Both the position numbers and the translations under genes were made by a program. A DNA stretch of 64,000 nt, taken from assembly GCF_026151205.1 (NCBI RefSeq), contig NC_087074.1, positions 10,883,226 to 10,947,225 on the forward strand, given 5' to 3'. This document shows positions 39,801-50,027 of the stretch, piece after piece. The DNA is from Bolinopsis microptera (Eukaryota > Ctenophora > Tentaculata > Lobata > Bolinopsidae). Within the stretch, counting starts at the first letter, position 1, and each line of letters starts with the position of its first letter. The notes beneath the pieces were generated by a model. That model was not told the origin of the DNA. It saw only the letters and a list, made by a program, of their open reading frames with translations, and made no database searches.

Positions 39801-40400
39801 TGCTATCTCAAGCTGATCTGCTAAACGCTAGTACAGGGTGTGTTCAAATACACATAATTAAGAGAAAATATTTTAGCTAACAACATTATAACAATGAACC
39901 AATACTTCAGGTTTGCAAGATATTGCTAGACACTAAAGAAAGGGGAGTGGAGACTAATGTCCAGGAGATTTGGAACGCCATCCGGTACACTAAACTGAAG
40001 GACCCTTCTCTTTACGATGGAATGGAGGTGAGGATACATGAACATCTTAAATCCATATTTTTCTTGAACGATAAAATTGAGACGAGGAATTTTAATGTTT
40101 CTTCTTTAGAAATTAATCAAAAGTAGAAAGACTACTAAGGAATATCAATATGAGAACCGAATATACCGTTACTTAAAGCGAGCTAACCAAATGTTTCCCC
40201 AGGATATGAATGTGGAGACAGCAATAGAGATGGAAGACCCAGACAAGACCATAGCTGACCAGGAAATGAAGAAGAAGAAGATGGTGGTTTACAAGTTCTT
40301 CTTGGACTCCCGCGAGAGAGGAATGGAGGACAAGACAAAGCAGATAAACCGAATGTTGAGTGTTAATTCCGGGACCGGGTCCGTCAACACGGCTCGTTGA
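36837..40400 (+). CDS. Six-exon gene with four L[DE]xxE[RQ]G repeats
   Basis: I do not recognise the family. Exons are 36837-36912, 38354-38446, 38698-38840, 39001-39153, 39911-40027 and 40203-40400. All joins keep phase (1, 1, 0, 0, 0) with GT donors and AG acceptors; total 259 codons plus stop. The start is the ATG at 36837. Exons 2, 4, 5 and 6 each contain a related motif: VCNFFLEEHEQG, VCDFFLDKKERG, VCKILLDTKERG, VYKFFLDSRERG. In exons 4-6 it is followed by a helical, charged segment of about 30-40 residues. Exons 4 and 5 begin exactly at the motif and all inner introns are phase 0, so the repeat probably spread by exon duplication. There is no signal peptide or transmembrane segment, so a cytoplasmic or nuclear helical-repeat protein is likely. 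Exon 6 ends in a TGA that may be a frameshift (see findings). Confidence 0.72.
38576..38690 (+). repeat. CTAATTACTAA tandem repeat at an intron 3' end
   Basis: Degenerate repeats of CTAATTACTAACTAATTACT lie just upstream of the acceptor of exon 3 (CTCCCAG, 38691-38697). They contain several TACTAAC-like sequences on the transcribed strand, the classical branch-point consensus. Confidence 0.8.
39180..39560 (+). repeat. Interspersed CCAAT / CACGTGAC repeats in intron 4
   Basis: At least five imperfect copies of a roughly 45-bp unit: CCAATCACAG, then GTATTCTAGTCACGTGAC, then ACAAA. Three are near-adjacent at 39440-39560. Related copies occur at 36500-36600, 38970 and 56615-56672. Confidence 0.75.
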
Positions 40401-40449
40401 ACGGGAGTTGAGGAGGAAAATAAAGACCTGGAAGCTAAGAGAATTGCTG

Positions 40450-42085
40450 AGTAGATTCGAGAAGTAGAGAACTAGCTGTAGACGAACTGAAACAAACACG
40501 AGACTGGACAATGTACCGAAATCTGTTTTTAACGATTGGAATGAGTTAATCTGATTTTTTTGTTATATCTTTTGGACTGCACATATGGGACTTTCATCTC
40601 CAACTTTGGGAAAGTATCTCATCGCTCTTTAGCCTGCCCTGTAGTGCTTTATTACTTATGTTAGTTTTATAACTTGTTGCAGTCATCTGTTTAAGTGTTA
40701 AAGACAAGCGATATTGATTTGAATTATGTGAGCCAGGAAACAAAAATATTTGACCGAGCCCTCTTCGGTCAAGCCAACCAACTAAGCAGTCAAAATGTTT
40801 TGCTGAAATTCAATAAGCTTTTTAAGTGTTCATATCCCATTTCAACTATCAACCTAAAAAATTACCAATGTATTAAAATCTTAAAAAGAATACATAGTTG
40901 GGGAATAAGCTCAAAAAAAGGAAAACTTGAGCTTACATTTTACATTTATTTGTTTTTAGAATTGTGTATTTATACTTGATTGAGGTGCTATATTTGAGTA
41001 TATTGATATTGTAAAATTGTTATTGTGACAAAATCAAATTATTATGCGGTAAGGAGCGATAAATGACACTAAGAGTCGATGATCAATCAAACTTAAAGTT
41101 CAACCAGTATTTCCAAATTATCGCATCGTTTGAGATTATCTTCTGGCCCCGTAAGTTTTTAATTTTGCTTGATTTGATAAACAAAATGAGTTAAAATATA
41201 TATATTTCAGTCCAGGCACAGATTAAAAGTTTTGAACCTTTATATTTGGTCGCATCAATTGTGTTTTTGGAACAAATGAGCCTTGTTGGACGGAAGGATG
41301 ATGGATTGATCCTTAGGTTGATGACCACAAGTTTTCTTTATCACTGAATAACTTTTGGTCTACTTTACGTCCAAATATGGGCTTAATTTGCACGGTTTTA
41401 GTTTATATTGTGATCATATTTTCATGAATCTAAAACCATTTCGAAACTAATTAATTCTGCAGTTCTTTGATTGTTTTACACCAAAACCTAAAAGGTAATT
41501 TGAAGCACATTGGAATATGAATTTCGTGCATTAAAATCAGTCAAATAGTATCAGAAATTTTCATGTTTACTGCACTTCTAGTTGCATTATTCATGAACTT
41601 ATGAATAGAACGAATGGTGAAATTATTTCTAAATTATAAATAGAAATGTGAATGAATGATGATTATTGAATAAAAGCTCTAAAGAAGGGATAGTGAAAAA
41701 CGACCCTCAAGTTTCCTTGAAACAAAAAACTGACTGTCAAAACTTCATTGTAGTTTTTGCCAATGTTTCTTCTCAGAGCTAAATTGCGGAGTAACTAGAG
41801 ATTAAAAATATCATTAATAAATAGATTCTGTTTACATAAACCCAATTCCTTGTTAGTTCTTTCATTCAAATTTCTGATTGTTTCTGAATAGACTCAGTGA
41901 AGACAGATTCTAATGGAAATAAATAGCTAAATAACGTATCGACATTTCTACGTCATATTCGTACTCTCAAATTATTTGTTATATAGTAGTGTTGAAAGTA
42001 TTAAATACTTTCAACACTACTATATAACAAATAATCACGAGACTCTATAACACTACACGAATCCACCAGATTACCCAATTCCTTG
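40450..42085. other. No gene recognised; perfect 65-bp hairpin inside
   Basis: AT-rich sequence downstream of the repeat gene. The 94-codon frame at 40695-40979 has no features. The only strong structure is the inverted repeat at 41971-42035, listed separately. Confidence 0.45.
41971..42035. repeat. Perfect 65-bp inverted repeat (32-bp arms, 1-nt loop)
   Basis: The left arm starts ATTATTTGTTATATAGTAGT and ends GTTGAAAGTATT. The right arm is its exact reverse complement, with a single A at 42003 between. No mismatch is seen. Confidence 0.95.
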
Positions 42086-42111
42086 TGCTTTCTTTTTCTG
42101 CAACTGTTATG

Positions 42112-42305
42112 GACTCTCGACTCTCAACTCTCAACTTTCGACTCTCAACTCTCAACTCTCGACTCTCGACTTGCGACTGTCAACTCTCGACTCTCGACTT
42201 TCAACTCTCGACTCTCGACTTTCAACTTTCGACTCTCCACCCAGGACTTTTGACTCTCCACTCAGAACTTTTGACTGTCGACTCTCAAGGCCCTCGACCC
42301 TCGAC
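42112..42305 (+). repeat. 7-bp tandem repeat (CTCTCGA / CTCTCAA)
   Basis: About 190 bp of mixed heptamers CTCTCGA, CTCTCAA and CTTTCGA/CTTTCAA, then longer diverged units (CTCCACCCAGGACTTTTGA). Open frames of 84-110 codons here (LSTLNSRLSTL) follow from the repeat. Confidence 0.9.
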
Positions 42306-42965
42306 CTTCAACATCAACCTCCAAACCTCGAATTTTCAATCTACACTCTGTCATGTAGTCTCCATTCTTATTCATGGCGAGATACTGGCGAAAAACTATC
42401 TCGATCACGTGATATGACCGTATAAGGAAGTTAGTCTAATTTCTCGGGTTAAACTATTGTCCTATTTATCGACATCAAATTGCAAATGAAAATAAGCTAT
42501 GGTAAACTATAGCTATGGTAAACTATGGCTCAGATCATATCTCAAATTGGAAATGTTACGTATACAACTTAGCAAGTAACAGTTCAGATCATGTCTCTAA
42601 TTGGAAATGTGTCGTATTGAAATCAAATCACAATTTCGGACAGATGTCGTTTTTTTTCTGGTACCCTGAGTCGGACAGATGTCGCTGTCGGACAGGAGTC
42701 GTGTTATTACGTTGTAGACCTTCCATGCCGCGCATGAGTGCGGGGCTGTATCGTGGCCACGATACTACTTGGTGAAACAACAATGTGGGTCACGAGTGAT
42801 ACAATTTTATATCACGTTGTGACCCCCATTGCAATTGTCGTTTCACTAAGTTTATCTTTTTTACAATACAGGGGGAGCCGCGCACTCGCCACTCGTGACC
42901 GGTGGGTCATACAACGTATGACAAATACAATAAACCATACTGTCAGTGCATGTGCCCAATTTCAT

Positions 42966-43293
42966 TGTACTTGTAGCGCGATGCGTTACTGTACCACGCC
43001 ACGCACTCAATTATGCTTCATGCAACGACGAGATGCGCTACTTACTAACTGTGCCGCGCCGAGTTGCGATGAATTGACATCGTCAATAAATTAACCAATT
43101 TCATAAAATATTAACGTATATATAGGTATGCGACGCAAATATTATAGTCCAAATCTAATCTAAATTTGTAGCGCGATGCGTTACTGTGCCATGCCGCGCA
43201 CTCAATAAGGCTTCTCACAGCGACATGGCTAGATCGGCGAAATGCGCTACTGTGCCGCGCCGAGCTGCCATGAATTGACATCGTCAATTAAAT
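42966..43293 (+). repeat. Two direct copies of a GC-rich 120-bp module
   Basis: Copies at 42975-43094 and 43169-43293 share GTAGCGCGATGCGTTACTGT, then CGCACTCAAT.A.GCTTC, then AATGCGCTACTGTGCCGCGCCGAG (written here in shorthand) and a GAATTGACATCGTCAAT tail. They are separated by about 75 bp of AT-rich DNA. The second is related to the copy at 9376-9480. Confidence 0.8.
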
Positions 43294-43350
43294 CTAAATT
43301 ACCATGTCAAAAAAATAAAACACACCTACCTGCCAACGCAAGCGGAAGGG

Positions 43351-44523
43351 CTCTTACTGGGCGGCGCTCAGCAATCAGCATGTCATTCCACCGAATCTTT
43401 ATTCCGGCTGAGTGAATTACGACCTCCATCGCCCTGAAAAAGTGCGAATGCTCATTGGATGTTAAAGCATAGGTGACTCGCATTCACGTGATCGTTCAGA
43501 ACCAATTACAGCCGTGCAAAATATCACGTGCATGCCAACTGCCAATAAAAAGAAGTGACGTATGCGCTACAAAAGCCGCGTTACTGGGCCGCGCTCAGCA
43601 GCTGTCATTCCGCCGAATCTTTACTGGGCCGCGCTCAGCCTGTCATTCGCCAAATCTATTATGTTAATGAACATAATAGCCTGTGGTCCTCAGGTAACCG
43701 AATCTCTATTCGGCGGAATGTTTATGAACATGATAGCCGGCCTGAGGTCCCCAGGTAAGAGCCACACGCTGAGTTAAATTGTAAAATCTGCACTGATTGT
43801 TTGATTATCAAATCGCATAAACGCGCCTATTTGCGCGTTTTATAGGGTTCAATTACGCCAGGCTATGTTTAAAAACATAATAGCCTGGGGACCCCAGGTA
43901 AAAGGGCTCTGGTTAGAGCAATACCATGCAGCGCTATTACCAGCCTTTTTTAGCTTCATCAAGTCGTATATTTGATATTAGGTCTCTGCTGAGATCTCTC
44001 CTTAAAGTTTTACCAAATGACGTTAAATTTTGATTATTACTTGTAGGTTTATAACATATAACCTACCAGGACGCGCGCCGAGTTGGACTTGTCGTTACCT
44101 GCGGACCCCAGGCTATTTTGTTCATAAACATAGCTTGGCGTAATTGAACCCTCTAAAACGCGCAAATAGGCGTGTTTATACGATTTTGATTGACGATGTC
44201 AATCCGTCGAGATCGTTGCTCTGCAAGAATGCTAGTTCGCGCGGCGCGTCGAAGCGGCGAAGTCCTCCAAATACGATTTTACAATCAAATAATAAGATTT
44301 TACAATTTAACTCAGCGCGAGGCTTTTGTAGCGCATACGTCACTTCTTTCTTATTGGTAGTTGGTGTGCACGTGATTGGTGATCTTTTGCGCGGCTGTAA
44401 TTGGCCACGTGCGCTTTAAAATCCAATGAGCATTCGCACTTTTTTCAGGGCGATGGAGGTCGTGATTCACTAAGCCCGAATAAAGATTCGGCGAAATGAC
44501 AGGCTGAGCGCCGCTCAGTAAGA
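43351..44523. mobile_element. 1.2-kb foldback element with nested modules
   Basis: Long imperfect inverted repeat. The left end CTTACTGGGCGGCGCTCAGC (43353) pairs with GCTGAGCGCCGCTCAGTAAG at the right end (44504-44523). ATCCAATGAGCATTCGCACT (44421-44440) is the exact inverse of 43441-43460. Further in, arms pair through GTAGCGCATACGTCACTTCT and GGCGTAATTGAACCCT to the CCTGGGGACCCCAGG core near 43895 and 44105. The loop is about 43910-44090. The left arm has an extra block (43584-43766) made of the element's own end modules. The right arm has an extra GACGATGTCAAT block (44187-44265). No transposase is encoded. Confidence 0.7.
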
Positions 44524-44559
44524 CTCGTCGACGGTCAAATTTGAAACAAATATTTTACG

Positions 44560-45185
44560 AGTATCTAGTAAAACAAATTGTTAGTAAAACAAATTTTATT
44601 TTATACCATATTTAGTTTAAATATTTAAAGTCAAAATAACTATTTCACAGAAGTGGTTTTATTATAATAAAATATATAATAATTTGTGATACGTGTTCAA
44701 GTGATGAGTGATTAATTAATAAATTGATTTACATTGAAAAATGTACAAAATGTACACAATTTTTAACCTTGCAACATTGGCTTAGCGCGCGGCTGATCGA
44801 AAAAGTTTGGTTTGCATTCACTAACTACAATGTACAGCGTACGCGTACATGAAAAGATAACTCACTGAATTGTTTAATACTAAATGCATATTAAGTCAAA
44901 TGTTCAATGAGTTAGCCACAAAAATGTTCAAATTAAGTTGGAGGGTAAAGGACACAATTGCTTATAATGCTTCTTTGTGCCCGATAATGCTTCTTTGTGC
45001 CCGTTAAATTATTACCTTCGACCCAAACCCGACCGGGCCGCGATGTGTTTACTGCTTTTTGATAAAACTATAGACCCTACATCACTTTCAAGTTCTATAA
45101 CAAGCAAAAGCTGTGCTATTTTCTTTGTGGATTGAAAATTTACAATATAATATAATTCGCTGCAGGGGCCAACAAAGCTGATGGA
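44560..45185. other. AT-rich spacer between repeat modules
   Basis: Holds AGTAAAACAAATT repeats at 44566-44600, similar to AGTGAAACAAATTT at 47190-47220, and a two-copy 20-bp repeat ATAATGCTTCTTTGTGCCCG at 44964-45004. No gene. Confidence 0.5.
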
Positions 45186-45192
45186 GCTAGGT

Positions 45193-45360
45193 TAGTTACC
45201 TGGGGACCCCAGGCTATTATGTTCATAAACATAAAGATTCGGCGGAATGACAGGCTGAGCGCCGCCCAGTAAGAGTTCCCCCTTTACCTGAGGACCCCAG
45301 GCTATTATGTTCATTAACGAATAAAGATTTGGCGGAATGACAGGCTGAGCGCGGCCCAGT
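45193..45360 (-). repeat. Two direct copies of the 80-bp foldback-end module
   Basis: Each copy runs ACCTG(G/A)GGACCCCAGGCTAT, TATGTTCAT(A/T)AAC, AAAGATT(C/T)GGCGGAATGAC, AGGCTGAGCGC(C/G)GCCCAGTAA. They match the terminal sequence of the foldback element at 44470-44523 and are solo pieces of that family. Confidence 0.8.
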
Positions 45361-45426
45361 AATTCCCCTTGGGATCATTTCGTCCGTAAAATTGTATACC
45401 TTATAGAATAGGACAGTAAAATCTCT

Positions 45427-45631
45427 ACAAAATTTACATAAACAAATCTAGGAGACCTCAGAACACGATTCAGATTTGATCTGTTAAGAAGTACACTCAT
45501 TGCACTAAGAGGAATCAGAGGAAGATCAACGGCCCAGCATCTTGAACTGCAAGACATTTCCTTCAACCTCATCCCCCAGAAGACGAGCTTTGAGGTCTGA
45601 TCTTCTAGATTTGTTTATGTAAATTTTTATA
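45427..45631. repeat. 205-bp inverted-repeat unit enclosing an RGRSTAQ coding remnant
   Basis: AAATTTACATAAACAAATCT (45431) is inverted at 45608-45627. Between the arms the plus strand reads LRGIRGRSTAQHLELQDISF before a TGA. A second copy of this coding remnant, inverted (minus strand, 51033-51128), lies beyond the right end of the RT element. Confidence 0.65.
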
Positions 45632-45672
45632 TTTACTTTAAATATATTTATTTTAAATATATCGACAATATT

Positions 45673-47176
45673 GACGGGGAATCGATAAGACAAGCAGCAA
45701 AGAGAGTACAGGGTGCTGCAGGGCCTTCAGGGATGGATGCGGATGCATGGAAGAGACTACTGTGTTCTAAACAGTTTGGTAAGAAGTGTGAGGATCTATG
45801 TAATGCCATAGCAGGGATAGCAAGGAAACTATGTGTCCGGAATTTGGATCCAACGCTGTTGACCTCATTGACAGCATGTCGACTTGTCCCCCTGGATAAA
45901 AAGCCTGGAGTCAGGCCAGTAGGTATAGGTGAAGTCTTAAGAAGGATAATAGGGAAAACAGTAATGACCCTCCTACAGAAAGATCTGGTTGGAGCCACTG
46001 CTCCTATTCAAGTTTGTGCTGGTCTTCAGGGAGGAGTGGAAGCAGCAGTCCATGCTGCAAGGGACTGCTTTGAAGACCCTGAAACTGAAGCTATCATCTT
46101 AGTGGATGCAGAGAATGCATTCAACTTGCTGAACCGAGAGGCTGCTCTCAACAACATGAACATCGTTTGTCCAGAAGTTGCTACTTACATTATGAACACC
46201 TACAGAATGCCTGCTAGACTGTTCATTGCAGGAGGAGATGAGCATCTTTTTAGTGAAGAAGGGACCACACAAGCTGATCCACCTGCCATGGGATTTTATG
46301 CCTGTGGTACAATACCATTAATTGATGCAGGAAACATTGAGAGAAAGGTGAGATCTGGTATGCTGATGACTCTGCTGCTGGGGGAAAACTGGAGGAAATA
46401 AGGAAGTGGTGGGATAACCTCTGTATTAAAGGACCACTCTTTGGATACAACCCTAAATCTTCTAAAACATGGGTGATAGTCAAGCCTGAGCACGAAGAGA
46501 AGGCAAGAACCCTATTCCCAGATGTCAATGTGACAAGCATTGGTCGACGATATCTGGGCAGCTTCATCGGAACAGACCAAGGAAAAGAGGCTTTCATTGA
46601 GGAAAAAGTTCAAGAATGGTGTCGTGATCGTAAACAGTTAAGTGATATAGCATCAAGAGAACCTCAAATAGCATACAGTGCATACATGTATGGGCTTAGT
46701 AAAAGATGGAACTATGTGTGCAGAACTACCCCAGGAGTTGCAGATAGGCTCACTCCTCTAGAACAAGTAACACGTGATGAGTTTATCCCAGCTATCATTA
46801 ACAGGCTGTTTAGCTGCACTGATGAACTAAGGAACATAATGGCTCTACCACCAAGATATGGAGGATTGGGTATACCAGTTATGATGGAAATGGCAGACCG
46901 AGGGTACAATTTCTCATGTAGAGCCACAAAACCCCTTAAAGAAGCTATTCTCAAGCAGATAGACAACTACACAGAGGACTGGAGACACAGTAAAGGAGTG
47001 AAAACTGAGATAACGACTGAACGAAATCTCTTTTATCGACAAAAACAAGCAGAAATACGCCAGGAGCTCGAGTCAACACCACTGGCAAAGTTGATGTTCC
47101 AACTAGCGGCTGAGAAAGGGGCAAGTGCTTGGTTAACAGCACTACCTTTAGAAGAGTATGGATATCTGATGAATAA
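45673..47176 (+). pseudogene. Reverse-transcriptase pseudogene, 5' two-thirds
   Basis: Open from 45673 with no ATG until 45733 (which is in the GAAGPSGMDADAWKR region), so the original N terminus is missing. The visible order is: conserved AAGPSG; the LVDAENAFNLLNRE region (palm, first aspartate); GTTQ-type GTTQADPPAMGFYACG (here GTTQADP); then a frameshift at about 46349. After it the other frame carries the catalytic IWYADDSAAGGKLEEIRKWW box (YADD), GPLFGYNPKSSKTW, LGSFIG, LPPRYGGLGIP and GASAWLTALPLEEYGYL. The frame ends where the LINE interrupts it after codon LMN. RT catalytic residues are present, but a frameshift and an insertion make it inactive. It belongs to an unclassified RT family, not to the LINE inserted in it. 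Confidence 0.75.
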
Positions 47177-50020
47177 TGTTGAATTAAATTAGTGAAACAA
47201 ATTTTTAGTGAAACAAATTTAAAATTTTATCCTTTATTTTACAATCATAATATAATAATATTTATTAAGCCTCCGTTTTGAAAGTTTTAAATTTTAATAC
47301 ATTCACATTTCTATTTAAAATTCAATTTTATGTACAAGTCAATAACTAGCCGCCAAAGCCGCGCATTCTTGAAAACAGGATTAACTTGATTATAGTTATA
47401 CGACTATGTAAATTTAAAACTATCCGTGGTTTTTTCTTTAAAATAAATAAGTTATAATTTTACCTAAGTCCAAAGCCAGCTTTGAAAAATTTACTATTAA
47501 ATCATAATATATCGTCAACTTTAAATATTTTCAATGCAACAATTCATTAATCTGTAAACACGCGTACTCCAGCCCCTAAACGCATAAATTGTTATGCGGC
47601 GCGGCTCAAGCCGCGCACGCACGTATTATTTTATACTGTTTGCTTTCTAATAAATATCGTGCCAATGTGTACGTCTAAATTGTAAACGTTCATATTTTGT
47701 GTAAAGTGAATCCAATTGGGACTAGTGACAAGGATAAGGACCCAAGTGCCTGTATGGCTTTTTCGGACCCCTGTGGACCACTACTCTTGAAATCACTCTA
47801 CAACATTGAACATCTATATCTACTACGTCATTTGGCAATTATTGTCATTAATCTAACTTTCTAATTAATTGCCGAGGGGGAAGAGTAAACGCTTCACATT
47901 AAAATTCAATATACAAAATTCAAAACCATCAATACGGTATTAAATATTATGGACAAATCTATAGATCTATTTCGTAGTCATATATTCACATGATTTGCTT
48001 TATATTATCTTAATACTGTAATGAAGTACAGTAGGATTTATGTTTCGAGAAAGAAAGGTTGGGGTCAAATTAATAACAAAAGTAAACAAAAGTCCATCAG
48101 GGACTCCGTGGAGTCGAAAAAGGTACACGGCCGCTGTCTGGTGCTGCTAGGCATTTATTGATCAAGATGTTTTATTGTATTGATTTATAATGATTCTATT
48201 GTTCGTGACTAATCAAGTTCTAAGTGGAGGTATAAAGTGCTGCTTAAGATACTTCGTCATCTCATGTCCAGTATAATGATTAAGATAGTATACAATGCAG
48301 TTTTAGTAGTTGACCCATACAGTTAAGTCCGTCATAACTCACAATCGTTTAGTCGTCGGTCAATTGTCAAAGTCGTTGTGTGTTTATTCGTTGAGATAGC
48401 AGTAAGATAAGATGTTACGCGCGCGCGCGTTAAATCCCGTCGACGTGAGATGTGACAATGAAAACGCCATAGAATTATTATTTTCGCGTGTTACGTAGAG
48501 TTTACCAGTGTGTAATACTAGTTAACACTGGGTGTACACTGAGTGTAAGTGTAAGTTTCATATACAAGCCGTTGAATATTTCCAATTTTGAGTGTATCGT
48601 GAGCATGTTTTACAGTGCGATTGCTCGGTACTAGTGTGTTTGTGTATATATATATATATCATTTGTGGAGTATGGTGTAAGTAATGTTTTTGGTTGGAGT
48701 GCAGTGGTTGTATGTATGAGAAAAGATATATGGTCATTTTAGTAACTCACATAAATCAGAACTTGAGCTCATTTGTGGCAAAATTAAGCTCACACCAATC
48801 AAGTGTATCATGCTTGAATTGCAATTCTCGTAAGGCAATTTTCAATATATTCTTAAACCCGTTTGTCGGAGTATTAAAACTTATCTTACTTGATGTTTGT
48901 CGACAGCTGTTCCACATGTAGGATGATTGGTAGATGAATTGTGAGGATGGTTGTGATGTAATGAAATAATCCTCTCGTCGTGGTGACCTGTTAAATGATG
49001 AGTACAGTGATAATGGTTCCTCTAACTTATTAATTTTGAATAGTTCTAAGAGACAAGTGTACTTGTACAGATTGTGGACCGTCAACAACCTGTGGGTTTT
49101 AAACAAGGGCTTGGAGTGTTCTTTTTGGTAAAAGTCCACCCCCAGTCTTTGCTTATCAACAGGTCGTGTTCGGGCACACGTTTTAAACTTCTCTAGGTAA
49201 GCTTCTCTATCCCCAAACAGAATTCTTATACACTTTTTCTGTGTTTTAAAGATAGGTTCAAGTCGGTTATTGCTAATACCACCCCACACAGATATTCCAA
49301 ATCCTAAATGTGATTCAAATAGAGTATGATATAAATCCTTATAATACTGCTTTGGGACAATGTGTCGTATTCTGCACAGCTTTCCTACTTCGCATTTAAT
49401 TTTTGAGTTAAGTGACTGCGTATGTGATTTCCAGTTAAGTTGGTCGTCAATAATAACGCCTAGAAATTTAGCTTCATGAACTCTTTTAATAACTACATTA
49501 TTTAAAGTTAGTATGTTCTCGTCATTTTCTACTTCCTCTTTGGCCCGTGAGGGTTTAAAATGAATAAAACAACATTTCTTAATGTTAATATGTAATAAGT
49601 TTAGTTTCATATACTTGTACACAAATGATAGAACTTCATTTCCTTTTTCGTATAGTCTTTTGACACATGTGTCTTCTATAAATATGTTAGTGTCGTCGGC
49701 AAATAGTATAAACTTTCCTATAATTGATGAGTTACGGATGTCATTAATATAAATAATAAAAAGTAAGGGACCAAGACAGCTCCCCTGCGGCACTCCATAG
49801 ACTACTGGAAGTTTCTCGGAGTCTTCACCTAATACTGAGACATACTGGTATCTGTTCGACAGGTAACTTGCTATAAGGTTATTTGCATTTCCACGGATTC
49901 CATAATTTTCTAACTTATGCAGTAACTTTTCATGTGATATTGTATCAAAGGCTTTACTAAGATCAATAAATATTCCAAGAACGTGTTGTTTTTCTTGAGG
50001 CAAGATTCTACGTGGTCCAC
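47177..50020 (-). mobile_element. 5'-truncated LINE with 7-bp target-site duplication
   Basis: The insertion is flanked by TGAATAA at 47170-47176 and 50021-50027. Removing it and one copy rejoins the surrounding reverse-transcriptase frame in phase with no lost codon, which is strong proof of a clean insertion. On the minus strand the LINE begins in mid-frame (5' truncation) and carries the RT described separately, then about 1.58 kb of non-coding 3' sequence. That 3' part includes a (TA)n run (48644-48660) and a GC-rich hairpin (GCGGCGCGGCTCAAGCCGCG, 47598). The 3' region shares AGTGAAACAAATTT repeats with 44.56 kb. No clear poly(A) is seen at the 3' end. Confidence 0.8.
48756..50019 (-). 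pseudogene. LINE reverse transcriptase, N-terminally truncated (Jockey/CR1-like)
   Basis: A continuous frame of about 420 codons. Motifs in order: GIFIDLSKAFDTISHEKLL (RT motif A with the first aspartate), GVPQGSCLGPLLFIIYINDI (motif B), ILFADDTNIF (motif C, the FADD catalytic box), LNLLHINIKKCCFIHFKP (motif D), then AKFLGVIIDDQLNWKSHT and the C-terminal WNSCRQTSS region typical of Jockey/CR1-type ORF2 proteins. The endonuclease and upstream RT fingers are missing because of 5' truncation. All visible RT motifs are intact and there is no internal stop, so the copy is fairly young. An apparent extension of the frame to 50306 is antisense to the other RT element and is not LINE sequence. Confidence 0.85.
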
Positions 50021-50027
50021 TGAATAA

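Noticed and set aside
42085-42425. Leu/Ser/Thr-rich plus-strand open frames
   Set aside because: Produced by the CTCTCGA/CTCTCAA heptamer repeat.
44144-44419. 91-codon plus-strand frame
   Set aside because: Lies within the right arm of the foldback element; the composition is that of the GC-rich modules.
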